64,000 nt of DNA from Bacillota bacterium (GTDB lineage: Bacteria; Bacillota; Clostridia; Lachnospirales; Lachnospiraceae). The stretch covers positions 44,432 through 108,431 of the forward strand of contig JAEWMT010000135.1 in assembly GCA_023393095.1 (NCBI GenBank), in the 5' to 3' direction. The notes under the pieces were generated by a model. The model was given only the letters and a program-made list of their open reading frames with translations. It did not search any database and was not told the DNA's origin. This document shows positions 18,418 to 27,235 of the stretch, one piece after another (position 1 is the first letter of the stretch; the number at the start of each line of letters is the position of its first letter). Made by a program: the position numbers and the translations under genes.

Positions 18418-19917
18418 ATGGGAAAACCAACAGGATTTATGGAATATGCAAGAACGGAAACAACAGCCGAAGCATCAAAGGATAGAATAAAGCATTTTAA
18501 TGAATTCCATCAGCCTCTTTCCATGGAGGAGAGAAAATGCCAGGGAGCTCGCTGTATGGAGTGCGGTGTACCTTTTTGCCAGTCCGGCATGATGATTAAC
18601 GGGATGGCTTCTGGCTGTCCGTTAAATAACTTAATACCAGAATGGAATGATTTATTATTCAGAGGAAATATGAAGATGTCCTTATCTCGCCTTCTGAAAA
18701 CTAATAATTTTCCGGAGTTTACCGGAAGAGTATGCCCTGCACTATGCGAAACTGCATGTACCTGTGGCTTAAATGGTAATCCGGTTACCATAAAAGATAA
18801 TGAATATGCGATTGTTGAATATGGTTATGAAGCAGGATATATTAAACCGAATCCTCCGACAATCAGAACCGGTAAAAAAATAGCTGTGATCGGTTCCGGA
18901 CCCTCCGGACTTGCCGCAGCAGACCAGTTAAATAAAAGAGGACACTCAGTAACAGTATTTGAGCGCTCCGACCGTATCGGCGGCCTTTTGATGTATGGAA
19001 TCCCGAATATGAAATTAGAGAAGCAAGTTATTGACCGCAGAGTGCAGATCATGAAGGAAGAGGGAGTAACCTTTGTGACGAACACGGATGTCGGAGAAGA
19101 TTATAAGGCAGATAAGATAATGAAGGAATTTGACAGTGTCATTCTTGCCTGCGGTGCATCTAACCCAAGAGATATTAAGGTTCCGGGTAGAGAATCAAAA
19201 GGTATCTATTTTGCAGTAGATTTTCTGAAATCTGCAACCAAGGATTTACTTGATGCAGGAACAACTAATGCGAATGAAATCAAGAATTTTACCGTATCTG
19301 CAAAGGGAAAGAAGGTACTTGTCATCGGTGGTGGTGATACCGGTAATGACTGTGTTGGAACATCCATCCGACAAGGTGCAAAATCAGTAATTCAGCTAGA
19401 GATGATGCCTAAACTTCCAGATCAGAGAGCTGAGAACAATCCTTGGCCTGAATGGCCGAAGGTCTGCAAGACTGATTACGGTCAGGAAGAAGCAGCCGCA
19501 ATGTATGGTAGTGATCCTCGTGCATACACGACAACAGTGAAGGAATTCATCGCAGATAAGAATGGTAATGTGTGCAAGGCAATTACTGTTCGTCTTGAAA
19601 GTAAATTCGATGAAGTGAACAAGCGATACAGTATGGTAGAGGTTCCCGGCAGTGAGAAGGAAATTGAGATTGATCTTGTACTCATCGCAGCAGGCTTCTT
19701 AGGAACTCAACCTTATGTTGCAAAAGCCTTCCAGATTGAACTGGATGGAAGAACGAATGTGAAGACAGAAACAGGCAAATATAAGACTAATGTGGATAAA
19801 GTATTTGTTGCAGGCGATATGCATCGCGGACAGTCTTTGGTCGTATGGGCAATCCGTGAGGGCAGGGAAGTTGCGAAAGCTGTTGATGAAAGTCTGATGG
19901 GTTATAGTAATCTATAA
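18418..19917 (+). CDS. gltD: Glutamate synthase small subunit GltD
   Basis: 499-aa FAD/NAD(P)-binding partner of GltB. It takes electrons from NAD(P)H and passes them through FAD and 4Fe-4S clusters to the large subunit. The N-terminal cysteine cluster region (CQGARCMECGVPFCQSG, then GCPLNN and CPALCETACTCGL) binds the clusters. GSGPSGLAAADQL near residue 158 is the FAD-binding Rossmann motif, and VIGGGDTGNDC near residue 300 is the NAD(P) motif. AGGAGG lies just before the ATG and the gene is co-transcribed with gltB. No terminator is obvious after it; a family B palindrome follows. Confidence 0.97.
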   Translation: MGKPTGFMEYARTETTAEASKDRIKHFNEFHQPLSMEERKCQGARCMECGVPFCQSGMMINGMASGCPLNNLIPEWNDLLFRGNMKMSLSRLLKTNNFPEFTGRVCPALCETACTCGLNGNPVTIKDNEYAIVEYGYEAGYIKPNPPTIRTGKKIAVIGSGPSGLAAADQLNKRGHSVTVFERSDRIGGLLMYGIPNMKLEKQVIDRRVQIMKEEGVTFVTNTDVGEDYKADKIMKEFDSVILACGASNPRDIKVPGRESKGIYFAVDFLKSATKDLLDAGTTNANEIKNFTVSAKGKKVLVIGGGDTGNDCVGTSIRQGAKSVIQLEMMPKLPDQRAENNPWPEWPKVCKTDYGQEEAAAMYGSDPRAYTTTVKEFIADKNGNVCKAITVRLESKFDEVNKRYSMVEVPGSEKEIEIDLVLIAAGFLGTQPYVAKAFQIELDGRTNVKTETGKYKTNVDKVFVAGDMHRGQSLVVWAIREGREVAKAVDESLMGYSNL

Positions 19918-19959
19918 GAAATACAATTGCATAAAAAATAGAATTTTATAAATATATAT

Positions 19960-20055
19960 GGTTTGGGTGTCATAAACTCTAATCGAACTATGGTGATGAA
20001 TAAATACAATTATATTCAATTCTATATCTTGATTAGGGCATATGACACCCAAACC
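19960..20055. mobile_element. Family B miniature palindromic element
   Basis: Perfect 15-bp inverted ends, GGTTTGGGTGTCATA and TATGACACCCAAACC, enclose 66 bases with an internal CTAATC/GATTAG pair. There is no coding capacity. The GGGTGTC ends recur at 29.1 and 39.2 kb. The right end coincides with the point where the toxin-like remnant on the minus strand breaks off. Confidence 0.65.
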
Positions 20056-20245
20056 TAACTTCCTCAATTCTAAAATACGTTACCGTATCCTATACATTAA
20101 CAACCAATCTGGATTAATGTGACATTCCCTATATCCTCTATTGTGACCTAAGTTTTTCTTAAGTCGATCTGTTAGTACCATTCCATACTTAGGTTCCATC
20201 ATCTATATCTGCTAATTCTTTGAACAGTTGATGTTACATCTATTT
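20056..20245 (-). pseudogene. Decayed YafQ/RelE-type toxin remnant
   Basis: Read on the minus strand from 20202, a 40-codon frame contains EPKYGMVLTDRLKKNLGHNR, then GYRECHINPDWLLMYRI. This matches the conserved core of YafQ-type mRNA interferases (the GYRECHI and PDWLL blocks). The frame meets a stop at 20080, after which RILELRKLG resembles the next strand of the fold. An upstream LFKELADIDDG segment is in another frame. The reading breaks off at the border of the palindromic element at 20055. The gene is therefore frameshifted, interrupted and truncated; no antitoxin is visible. Confidence 0.6.
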
Positions 20246-20399
20246 AAATAATTCATAGCTTTGAATATAGCACAGGAATTGATTGAGATTTTTTAAAAGC
20301 TGGTAATGTAATAGTTCGAAATGGAATAATTCATTACCTGTTCGTTTTTACAATTCTACGGTGAAATTTAGTTTATATTTAAATAATGGAAAAAAATAC

Positions 20400-20448
20400 T
20401 TGACATATTTCAGTATTAGTGTACTATGTACATATAACACTAATACTG
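20400..20448 (+). promoter_or_regulatory. Promoter and operator of the GntR operon
   Basis: TTGACA at 20400-20405 and TACTAT at 20422-20427 are 16 bases apart. A perfect 12-bp inverted repeat, CAGTATTAGTGT (20411-20422) with ACACTAATACTG (20437-20448), spans the -10 box, with a smaller GTAC-TAT-GTAC palindrome inside. This is well placed for autorepression by the GntR protein encoded 18 bases downstream. Confidence 0.8.
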
Positions 20449-20465
20449 ACGAGGTGATGTAATTT

Positions 20466-20822
20466 ATGAAATATAATACGACAACCCCTATTTACCTACA
20501 GATTATGAATAGTATAAAGAAAGATATCGTAACAGGGGTTATCAGTCGTGGAGAAAGGATCGATTCGGTGAGAACGTTATCAGATAAATATGAAGTTAAT
20601 CTTAATACGATGCACCGAGCCTGTATGGAATTGGAACGACAGGGAGTGATCTTTACACAAAGGGGCATTGGAAGCTTTGTTACACAGGATGAAGAAGTAA
20701 TTAACAGCTTAAAGGAAGAGATGTCTTCTGAAATCATCGAGAAATTTATTCATGGAATGGAGGGTTTGGGATACAGTCAATCTCAAATATATCAAATTAT
20801 TGGAAAGGCGCTAAATCAATGA
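20466..20822 (+). CDS. GntR-family regulator, YtrA subfamily
   Basis: 118 aa. A winged helix (TPIYLQIMNSIKKDIVTGVI through IGSFVTQ, residues 6-80) is followed by only a short C-terminal helical dimerisation segment. This size and arrangement is that of the YtrA group, which typically represses the ABC transporter genes downstream. The operon here fits: it overlaps the ATPase gene by ATGA. The palindrome over the promoter is the likely operator. The inducer is unknown; cell-wall-active antibiotics induce some relatives. GAGGTGA lies upstream of the ATG. Confidence 0.92.
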   Translation: MKYNTTTPIYLQIMNSIKKDIVTGVISRGERIDSVRTLSDKYEVNLNTMHRACMELERQGVIFTQRGIGSFVTQDEEVINSLKEEMSSEIIEKFIHGMEGLGYSQSQIYQIIGKALNQ

Positions 20823-21520
20823 GTTCGATAATAACAGTAAAAAATTTAAAAAAGAGGATAGGAAATCGACAGATATTAAATGGTATTGATTTTGAATTGG
20901 AAAGCGGAAGAGTGATAGGATTATTAGGGCCGAATCAGTCAGGCAAAACTACATTGTTTAAGACAATAATGAACATCTGCCATGCGGACTCCGGCAATAT
21001 ACAGATCTGTGGTCAACCGTCAGAATCCCAAACTATAAAATATATTTCTTATATGCCGGATAGAAATCATTTATTCCCCTGGATGAGAGTTGTGGATGCT
21101 ATGAATTACTATTCGGATATGTTTTCTGATTTTGATATGTCATATGCTAAGGAACTCTGCAGTTTCCTGAAAATAAACGAAAAAGATAAGATAAAAACAT
21201 TATCAAAAGGGATGATAGAACGTGTATTGATTATGCTGACTTTTTCCAGGCGGGCAAGATTGTATTTACTTGATGAACCGTTTGGGGGAACAGATCCGTT
21301 AGCTAGAAATCAGATTATGAAAACTATTTTTAGAGGGCAGAGTGAGGATAGCACGATATTAATATCAACACATCAGGTTAAGGACGTAGAAACACTTCTT
21401 GATGAGGTGATATTTCTAAATCAGGGTAAAGTGATTTTTAGTGAAACAGCTGAAAATATAAGAGAATGTCATAATCAGTCGATAGAAGAATGTTATCTGG
21501 AGGTATTTCAAAATGCTTAA
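20819..21520 (+). CDS. ABC transporter ATP-binding protein
   Basis: 233 aa. Walker A is GPNQSGKTT near residue 36, the signature is the divergent LSKGM instead of LSGGQ, and Walker B is LYLLDEPFGGTD, with the switch His in ISTHQV. It overlaps the GntR gene by four bases and the permease gene by eight, so the three are translationally coupled. Together they form a YtrB/bacitracin-type exporter or a membrane stress module. The substrate cannot be named from sequence. Confidence 0.92.
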   Translation: MSSIITVKNLKKRIGNRQILNGIDFELESGRVIGLLGPNQSGKTTLFKTIMNICHADSGNIQICGQPSESQTIKYISYMPDRNHLFPWMRVVDAMNYYSDMFSDFDMSYAKELCSFLKINEKDKIKTLSKGMIERVLIMLTFSRRARLYLLDEPFGGTDPLARNQIMKTIFRGQSEDSTILISTHQVKDVETLLDEVIFLNQGKVIFSETAENIRECHNQSIEECYLEVFQNA

Positions 21521-22250
21521 ACTGCTAAAATGGGATTTTGTTAATTATATAAGAAAGTATTACTGGCTATATTGTAGCTATTTTAGCTGTATCTTTGTTA
21601 TGTTTATATTGGTAACCTGGCAAGATAACCGTTCATTTATTAGCTATCTTTTTGATTTATTAGGAACACTATTCGGTTTGTTTTTTGCAGGAGCCACATT
21701 TTTATTATCTATTACTGAAGCAGTTAATTGGCTGAAAAGAGATACCTATCAGTTGGAGCGATCTATATCATCAAAGCCATGGCAGTTTCTAGCGAGTAAA
21801 CTGATTCTTTCCCTTGGTATTAATCTTACTGGTATAGCGGCTACACAGCTTTTATATTCATTCATGAGCAGCTATAAGGGCTCATCAATGTATTTAATTA
21901 AAAATTTCAGATCTTTTCTGGAATATTTATTAGGGATATTGATTTTATTAATAATCATAATGTTTATTTTTATAGCGGTAAATAGTATTCCCAATGTTCG
22001 TAAATATGATAAGATACTAACTCTGATTCTATCGATTGTTATAGGTATCTCTCTCATGACGTTCTTATCGGTTTTCTATTACCTCACAGGTATATGGGAT
22101 TTTAGGACGAATAGCGATAGCCTTTATCTTAATGTGAAGGAGGGGTATGAGGGCTATGAAATGATTAGTAAGTTTTTTGTTTCTATAATTTTTATTATCG
22201 GTGGATTCATAGGCAGTTGTGCATTGTTTAAAAAGAAATGCGAGCAGTAG
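21513..22250 (+). CDS. ABC transporter permease (ABC-2-like)
   Basis: 245 aa, with about six hydrophobic segments (around 18-36, 44-66, 90-115, 135-158, 170-195 and 222-240). No enzymatic motif is present. The position directly after the ATPase, with an 8-base overlap, indicates the membrane partner of that ATPase. The protein diverges between species, so family assignment rests on hydropathy and context. The transported compound is unknown. Confidence 0.8.
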   Translation: MLKLLKWDFVNYIRKYYWLYCSYFSCIFVMFILVTWQDNRSFISYLFDLLGTLFGLFFAGATFLLSITEAVNWLKRDTYQLERSISSKPWQFLASKLILSLGINLTGIAATQLLYSFMSSYKGSSMYLIKNFRSFLEYLLGILILLIIIMFIFIAVNSIPNVRKYDKILTLILSIVIGISLMTFLSVFYYLTGIWDFRTNSDSLYLNVKEGYEGYEMISKFFVSIIFIIGGFIGSCALFKKKCEQ

Positions 22251-22267
22251 CGGGAAAGAAGGATTAT

Positions 22268-23125
22268 ATGAGAAATTGGAAAGAAACTATATTTAAATAT
22301 CCAATTATTTTTACAACGATCATCTTAATATTAGCAATAATTTTAACTGAATTAAAAATAGAAAAATTCTTTTATGGCTTTCTTGATAAACAGGGAGCAG
22401 CCTATATGACTGGATTTTTGGAGCAGGGATTTGTCGGACTGATTATTTTACTTATGATCGCTTACTTAGGTATCAGGAAGGAGGCAGGCTTTACAAAACA
22501 GGGACATTGGAAAAAGATATGGCTGGTATGGCCTATACTGTTGTATTCTGTAATAAATGGCTGGTCTGTATTTAGTGGAAAAACTTCAATTAATTTTTCA
22601 AAACCAAGTACTTTAATTTCATTTTTGCTGGTGTTTTTATCAACCGGTTTTTTTGAAGAAACATTATGCCGAGGGCTTGTAACAACCTTACTGATGAAGA
22701 AATGGGGCAGAACAAAAAAAGGGATATATTTTGCGGTTTTAACCTCAAGTATTTTATTCGGTGTGTTTCATCTCATTAATTTTATCATGGGGCGCTCAAC
22801 TTTAATCACAGTGATTACTCAGATGATATATGCAACTTTTTTTGGAGTTTTCTTTTCAGCATGTCTGATAAGAACAAGATTAATCTGGCCATTGATGATT
22901 ACACATGCCTGTTTTGATATCTGTGGGAATTTCGATGAAATAATTAAGAACGGAAACTTTGGTCAGGTTGTAAGTACAACAGTTACACAAATGATAAGTA
23001 CAATAATCATTTTATTTCCATTGTTTTTATATGGTCTCTTTATTCTTCGAAAAGTAGAGCCAAACGCTATTCCTGAAGAAAATAATAGCTATAATACTAA
23101 TTTCAAAGATATTCAGGCGGAATGA
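22268..23125 (+). CDS. CPBP-family intramembrane metalloprotease
   Basis: 285-aa polytopic membrane protein of the CPBP (CAAX-like/Abi) family. The glutamate motif FFEETLCRGL (EExxxR), the FGVFHLIN motif and a third histidine in THACFDI are all present, which predicts an active glutamate-type protease. The start at 22268 was chosen because AAAGAAGGA lies 5-7 bases upstream; an in-frame ATG at 22238 would overlap the permease. Members often sit with peptide or bacteriocin exporters and give self-immunity or process peptides. It closes the GntR/ABC operon before a strong terminator. No bacteriocin precursor was recognised nearby. Confidence 0.88.
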   Translation: MRNWKETIFKYPIIFTTIILILAIILTELKIEKFFYGFLDKQGAAYMTGFLEQGFVGLIILLMIAYLGIRKEAGFTKQGHWKKIWLVWPILLYSVINGWSVFSGKTSINFSKPSTLISFLLVFLSTGFFEETLCRGLVTTLLMKKWGRTKKGIYFAVLTSSILFGVFHLINFIMGRSTLITVITQMIYATFFGVFFSACLIRTRLIWPLMITHACFDICGNFDEIIKNGNFGQVVSTTVTQMISTIIILFPLFLYGLFILRKVEPNAIPEENNSYNTNFKDIQAE

Positions 23126-23166
23126 CAGATAATATAATGTAACATATGTTAGACTTATTCTTAGTT

Positions 23167-23216
23167 GGGCTGTCGCACTAGCGGTTAAAAAACCGCCAGT
23201 ACGCAGCTCTTTTTTA
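23167..23216 (+). terminator. Terminator of the GntR/ABC/CPBP operon
   Basis: A long imperfect stem, GGGCTGTCGCACTAGCGGTT with the AACCGCCAGTACGCAGCTC side, followed by TTTTTT. Its 5' arm shares GGGCTGTCGCA with the palindromic element at 45.4 kb. Confidence 0.8.
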
Positions 23217-23231
23217 TATTGACAATTACCT

Positions 23232-23354
23232 ATGGCATCTTCAAATCATTCTCTGGTATTAAGCCGGGTGCCGTTTGAGATATATTACAGGGAAAGTAAA
23301 GTGGCAAAATTTCGGCATTCACTTATTGAATTTTTAAGATATATAAAACATTAA
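23232..23354 (+). other. Short ORF or gene remnant, 40 codons
   Basis: An open frame from ATG 23232 to TAA 23354 has no ribosome binding site. Its product ends FRHSLIEFLRYIKH. The C-terminal pattern faintly recalls the last helix of LysR effector domains, so it may be a 3' remnant of a lost regulator. The remaining gap to 23547 is AT-rich and holds nothing else recognisable. Confidence 0.2.
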
Positions 23355-23547
23355 GGCCTTTCAACAGAATACATTTGAAAAAGTTTAAAAAAGTAAAAAA
23401 GTAAGTTGAAAATAGTACGGTTGAAAATAGTATTTGTAAGTTGACTGGCAAAATATTATAATAAGTTAAATTTAATATAAAATATTGCATAAAAATACAG
23501 ATTGCTAAATATCAAATCATTAAGTAAATTGAGTAGGAGAGGTAAAT

Positions 23548-24267
23548 ATGAATCAAATTGCAATACGGGCACTTGGAGTTGGAGCATTGGAAATTAAAAT
23601 CGGAACGAAACGGTTATTGCTTGATGCCTTCAACTCAATAAATCAGCCGAAAAAGATAAATCATGGTGATTTTCTGATATTTACACATGATGATGCAGAT
23701 CATTTTAGTATTAATAGTTTGCCGGATGTGAGGGGGCTAGATATAAATATTATTGGACCGCCAACGATTGTGCAACCACTGCTACAAAATGAGAAAGCGT
23801 TAGTAAATCAAATTAAGGTTATGCACTCACCGAATAATAATGAACCGGATAAGTTTTCCTTTGATGAGTTTTGCATTAAAAGCATAACAACCCAACATTT
23901 TATTAACTGGAAACCGATACATAATAGTTATTTAATTGAAGCGAAGGGATTGAATATTTATATAACAGGTGATAGTAATCTTATAAAAGATATGGCAGAT
24001 TCGATAACGGATTTAGATGTAGTAATATGTAATCTTGTGGATGAAGGTTTTATTACCGGAAGGGATGATAGAAGATTTGCGATCCATCATCATTTAAGTT
24101 ATTTGCTAAAAATAATCAGTGATTATCATCCACAGAAATTGATTGGGACACATTTAATTAATTTTGCAGGTACTGTAGAGGCGGAAGAAATGAAGAAATT
24201 AGTTGAAGATTATCAATTTACTAATATTACAATACCAGTTTCGGAAGATGAGGTTATAATTCTTTAA
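23548..24267 (+). CDS. MBL-fold metal-dependent hydrolase, UlaG-like
   Basis: 239 aa, metallo-beta-lactamase fold. The metal motif reads THDDADHFS near residue 46, with further ligands at TTQHF, ITGDSN and GTHLIN. This is the arrangement of the stand-alone UlaG/YtkL group of hydrolases. There is no signal peptide, so it acts in the cytoplasm. The substrate is unknown. AGGAGAGG precedes the ATG. It is flanked by gaps of 420 and 540 bases and is apparently transcribed alone. Confidence 0.85.
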   Translation: MNQIAIRALGVGALEIKIGTKRLLLDAFNSINQPKKINHGDFLIFTHDDADHFSINSLPDVRGLDINIIGPPTIVQPLLQNEKALVNQIKVMHSPNNNEPDKFSFDEFCIKSITTQHFINWKPIHNSYLIEAKGLNIYITGDSNLIKDMADSITDLDVVICNLVDEGFITGRDDRRFAIHHHLSYLLKIISDYHPQKLIGTHLINFAGTVEAEEMKKLVEDYQFTNITIPVSEDEVIIL

Positions 24268-24809
24268 AAGAATATATTATTGTTCAGTCTATGATGAAGT
24301 GAAATATTTTTTGTGACTGAAAGTAAAAGGAAGTCATAGAAAACCCAAGATAGTGCTGGGTATTACGGAGGATTAAAGTTTTAGAAAGATTAATAAAATT
24401 GATTAAGGGAAGATATCATAGGGAAGTTATTAAACAATTCAGACTCTTTATGTATGTGCAATGAATGAAGTGCATCCCGAATGTTAGATAAGATAAAAAA
24501 TCTTACATTCGGAGGTGCATTTTTCATGTAAATTCTAATGGAAAAAATTAGACGTCATTTAGAAATGTAAATATTTTAACAATAATTACTTTGTGCAATA
24601 TTGATATAAGTTTCATATAATAGCAATGATTACTATTATTATTTACCATAGACATTAATTTGATAATATAATATGATTATTATGTATTAATAAATGGTTT
24701 GGAAATCACTTATGAAATCCATACCAATCAATACTATTTGTTAAAATATACTACTTCACAATTGTTTGATGTCATTATAAAATAATGAATGTCAGAATGG
24801 AGGATTTTT
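24268..24809 (+). other. Gap upstream of pflB
   Basis: No gene is seen. The gap holds the strong hairpin listed at 24471-24525. It also holds a stem-loop at 24695-24725 (TGGTTTGGA with TCCATACCA, one mismatch) and a TTTGTTAAAATATA stretch at 24737-24750 that resembles only one half of a Rex operator. Redox control of pflB is plausible but not shown. Confidence 0.4.
24471..24525 (+). terminator. Strong terminator-like hairpin upstream of pflB
   Basis: The arms TGCATCCCGAATGTTAGAT (24471-24489) and ATCTTACATTCGGAGGTGCA (24500-24519) pair over about 19 bases and are followed by TTTTTC. It is 285 bases before pflB and 200 after the MBL gene, so it probably terminates the latter's transcript or a short RNA. 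Confidence 0.75.
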
Positions 24810-27035
24810 ATGAGACAAGAATGGTATGATTTTAAACCCGGTAGCTGGACAACGGATGTAAATGTTAGAAGTTTTATCCAGCATAACTATACACCCTATG
24901 AGGGAGATGCTTCGTTTCTTGCAGGGCCGACCAAAAGAACATCACAGCTCTGGAAAGAAGTAATGGAACTGATGCAGGAGGAAGCGAAAAAAGGGATCAT
25001 TGATGCAGAAACTTCAGTTCCTTCAACAATCACAGCTTTTGGTCCGGGATATCTGGATAAAGAGAATGAAGTTATCGTTGGTTTCCAGACGGATAAACCA
25101 TTAAAACGAGGAATTATGCCTAACGGCGGTATCCGTGTGGTTAAGAATGCTTTGGATGCTTATGGCTATCACTTGGATAAGAAAACAGAAGAGATCTATT
25201 CCGAGAACAGAAAAACACATAATGATGGTGTATTTGATGCATATACCGATGCGATGAAAAAGGCAAGACATACCGGAATTATTACAGGTCTTCCGGATGC
25301 ATACGGACGTGGACGAATCATTGGTGATTACCGAAGAGTTGCGTTATACGGTGTAGACTTCTTGATTGAGGAAAAAGTACAGGAGAAAAAACTATTGGAG
25401 ATCCCTACTTTAGAATCTCCGGATATCAGACTTAGGGAAGAATTATCGGAGCAGATTAAAGCATTAAAGCAATTAAAACAGATGGCAGAAAGCTATGGCT
25501 TTGATATTAGTAAACCGGCTTCCAATTCCTTTGAGGCTACCCAGTGGACTTATTTTGCTTATCTTGGGGCTATTAAGGAGCAGGATGGCGCTGCTATGAG
25601 TCTAGGAAGAGTATCAACATTTCTTGATATTTATTATGAGAGGGACTTAAGAAACGGTAAAATCACAGAGGAAGAGGTTCAGGAACTGATGGATCAGTTT
25701 GTCATGAAGCTTCGAATGGTACGTTTCCTTAGAACCCCTTCGTATAATGATTTGTTCTCCGGAGATCCTACTTGGGTTACAGAATCCATCGGTGGAATGG
25801 GTCTTGACGGAAGAACTTTGGTAACCAAGAGTAGTTTCCGTATTCTTCATACATTATATAATTTAGGTCCCGCTCCGGAACCTAATCTTACTGTACTTTG
25901 GTCCGTTTGCTTGCCGGAAACCTTTAAAAAATTCTGCTCTAAGGTATCCATTGATACCAGTTCGATCCAATATGAGAGTGACGATATCATGAGAGATGTT
26001 TGGGGAGATGATTACGGAATTGCCTGCTGTGTTTCTGCAATGAGGATTGGTAAACAGATGCAGTTCTTCGGAGCGCGAGCTAATCTTGCAAAGGCATTAT
26101 TATATGCAATCAATGGCGGTAAGGATGAGATTTACGGTGAGCAAATTGCTCCTATGTTTGCTCCGATTACCGGAGAGTATCTGGATTATGATGAAGTTAT
26201 GTCTAAGTTTGATCAGACGATGGATTGGTTATCCGAATTGTATATTAATACATTGAATGTCATTCATTTTATGCATGATAAATATAATTATGAGAGGCTT
26301 CAGATGGCACTTCATGATATCAACATCCTTCGTACGGAGGCATGCGGCATAGCAGGTCTGTCCGTAGTGGCAGATTCCTTATCTGCAATCAAATATGCTA
26401 AAGTTAAGGTGATCCGTAATGAAGCAGGTCTTGCTGTGGATTATCAGATTGAGGGGGAATATCCTGCTTTTGGTAATAATGATGACAGAGTGGATCAAAT
26501 TGCAATTGAAATAGTAGAACGGTTTATGAATAAATTACGTAAAGTAAAAACCTATCGAGAGGCGAAGCAAACTCTTTCCGTCCTGACAATTACCTCTAAT
26601 GTAGTGTACGGTAAGAAAACAGGTAGCACACCGGACGGCCGTAAGGGCGGAGAACCATTTGCACCGGGAGCTAATCCGATGCATGGAAGAGATAAAAAGG
26701 GTGCAATTGCCTCTATGTCTTCCGTTGCTAAGCTTCCTTATAAGCATGCGGAGGATGGAATTTCTTACACCTTCTCCATCATTCCGAAGGCACTTGGAAA
26801 GAATCTGGATGAGAGGGTAGATAATCTTTCCGGACTTCTGGATGGATATTTTAATAGTAATGGGCATCATATTAATGTAAATGTATTTGATCGCGAGACT
26901 CTTCTTGATGCGATGGAGCATCCGGAGAAATACCCTCAGCTCACTATAAGAGTATCCGGTTATGCGGTAAATTTTATTAAGCTCAACAGAGAACAGCAGT
27001 TGGATGTCATTCATAGAACATTTCATGAGAGATAA
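24810..27035 (+). CDS. pflB: Formate C-acetyltransferase (pyruvate formate-lyase)
   Basis: Glycyl radical enzyme that cleaves pyruvate with CoA to acetyl-CoA and formate, a main step of anaerobic sugar fermentation. The protein is 741 aa. The paired catalytic cysteines are Cys406-Cys407 (GIACCVSAM) and the radical glycine is Gly717 in RVSGYAV near the C terminus. The catalytic CC pair distinguishes it from glycerol dehydratase-type relatives. The ATG at 24810 is preceded by GGAGG; an in-frame ATG at 24789 lacks a site. Its activase is encoded 200 bases downstream. The enzyme is oxygen-sensitive, which agrees with an anaerobic host. Confidence 0.96.
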   Translation: MRQEWYDFKPGSWTTDVNVRSFIQHNYTPYEGDASFLAGPTKRTSQLWKEVMELMQEEAKKGIIDAETSVPSTITAFGPGYLDKENEVIVGFQTDKPLKRGIMPNGGIRVVKNALDAYGYHLDKKTEEIYSENRKTHNDGVFDAYTDAMKKARHTGIITGLPDAYGRGRIIGDYRRVALYGVDFLIEEKVQEKKLLEIPTLESPDIRLREELSEQIKALKQLKQMAESYGFDISKPASNSFEATQWTYFAYLGAIKEQDGAAMSLGRVSTFLDIYYERDLRNGKITEEEVQELMDQFVMKLRMVRFLRTPSYNDLFSGDPTWVTESIGGMGLDGRTLVTKSSFRILHTLYNLGPAPEPNLTVLWSVCLPETFKKFCSKVSIDTSSIQYESDDIMRDVWGDDYGIACCVSAMRIGKQMQFFGARANLAKALLYAINGGKDEIYGEQIAPMFAPITGEYLDYDEVMSKFDQTMDWLSELYINTLNVIHFMHDKYNYERLQMALHDINILRTEACGIAGLSVVADSLSAIKYAKVKVIRNEAGLAVDYQIEGEYPAFGNNDDRVDQIAIEIVERFMNKLRKVKTYREAKQTLSVLTITSNVVYGKKTGSTPDGRKGGEPFAPGANPMHGRDKKGAIASMSSVAKLPYKHAEDGISYTFSIIPKALGKNLDERVDNLSGLLDGYFNSNGHHINVNVFDRETLLDAMEHPEKYPQLTIRVSGYAVNFIKLNREQQLDVIHRTFHER

Positions 27036-27164
27036 GAAATAGAATGCTTCAGATGCAATGCCGGATTTCCTAAGGAATAGTGTAAATGATAAAAAGTATA
27101 ATTCGCATTACAAAAGGTAGGCTTTTTAATTAATATGAAGTTCGATGCATGTATCGTTTGTTAT

Positions 27165-27218
27165 TTGTATCACTATAGGTAATTGCGAAACTTATAAATG
27201 ATAGATATTGTATCACTA
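27165..27218. mobile_element. Family A half-element between 11-bp direct repeats
   Basis: A 32-base segment beginning TAGGTAATTGCGAAACTTAT, one end of the family A element, is bounded by TTGTATCACTA at 27165-27175 and 27208-27218. The second end is missing. The right repeat lies 17 bases before the pflA start, next to its ribosome binding site. Confidence 0.65.
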
Positions 27219-27235
27219 GAAAGGGAGGTAGAAAT

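Noticed and set aside
24737..24750. Rex operator upstream of pflB
   Set aside because: Only one half (TTGTTAA) matches the expected inverted repeat, so it was not listed as a site.
26535..27026. 163-codon frame antisense to pflB
   Set aside because: Shadow of a strongly conserved coding region; no start signal and unlikely amino acid pattern.
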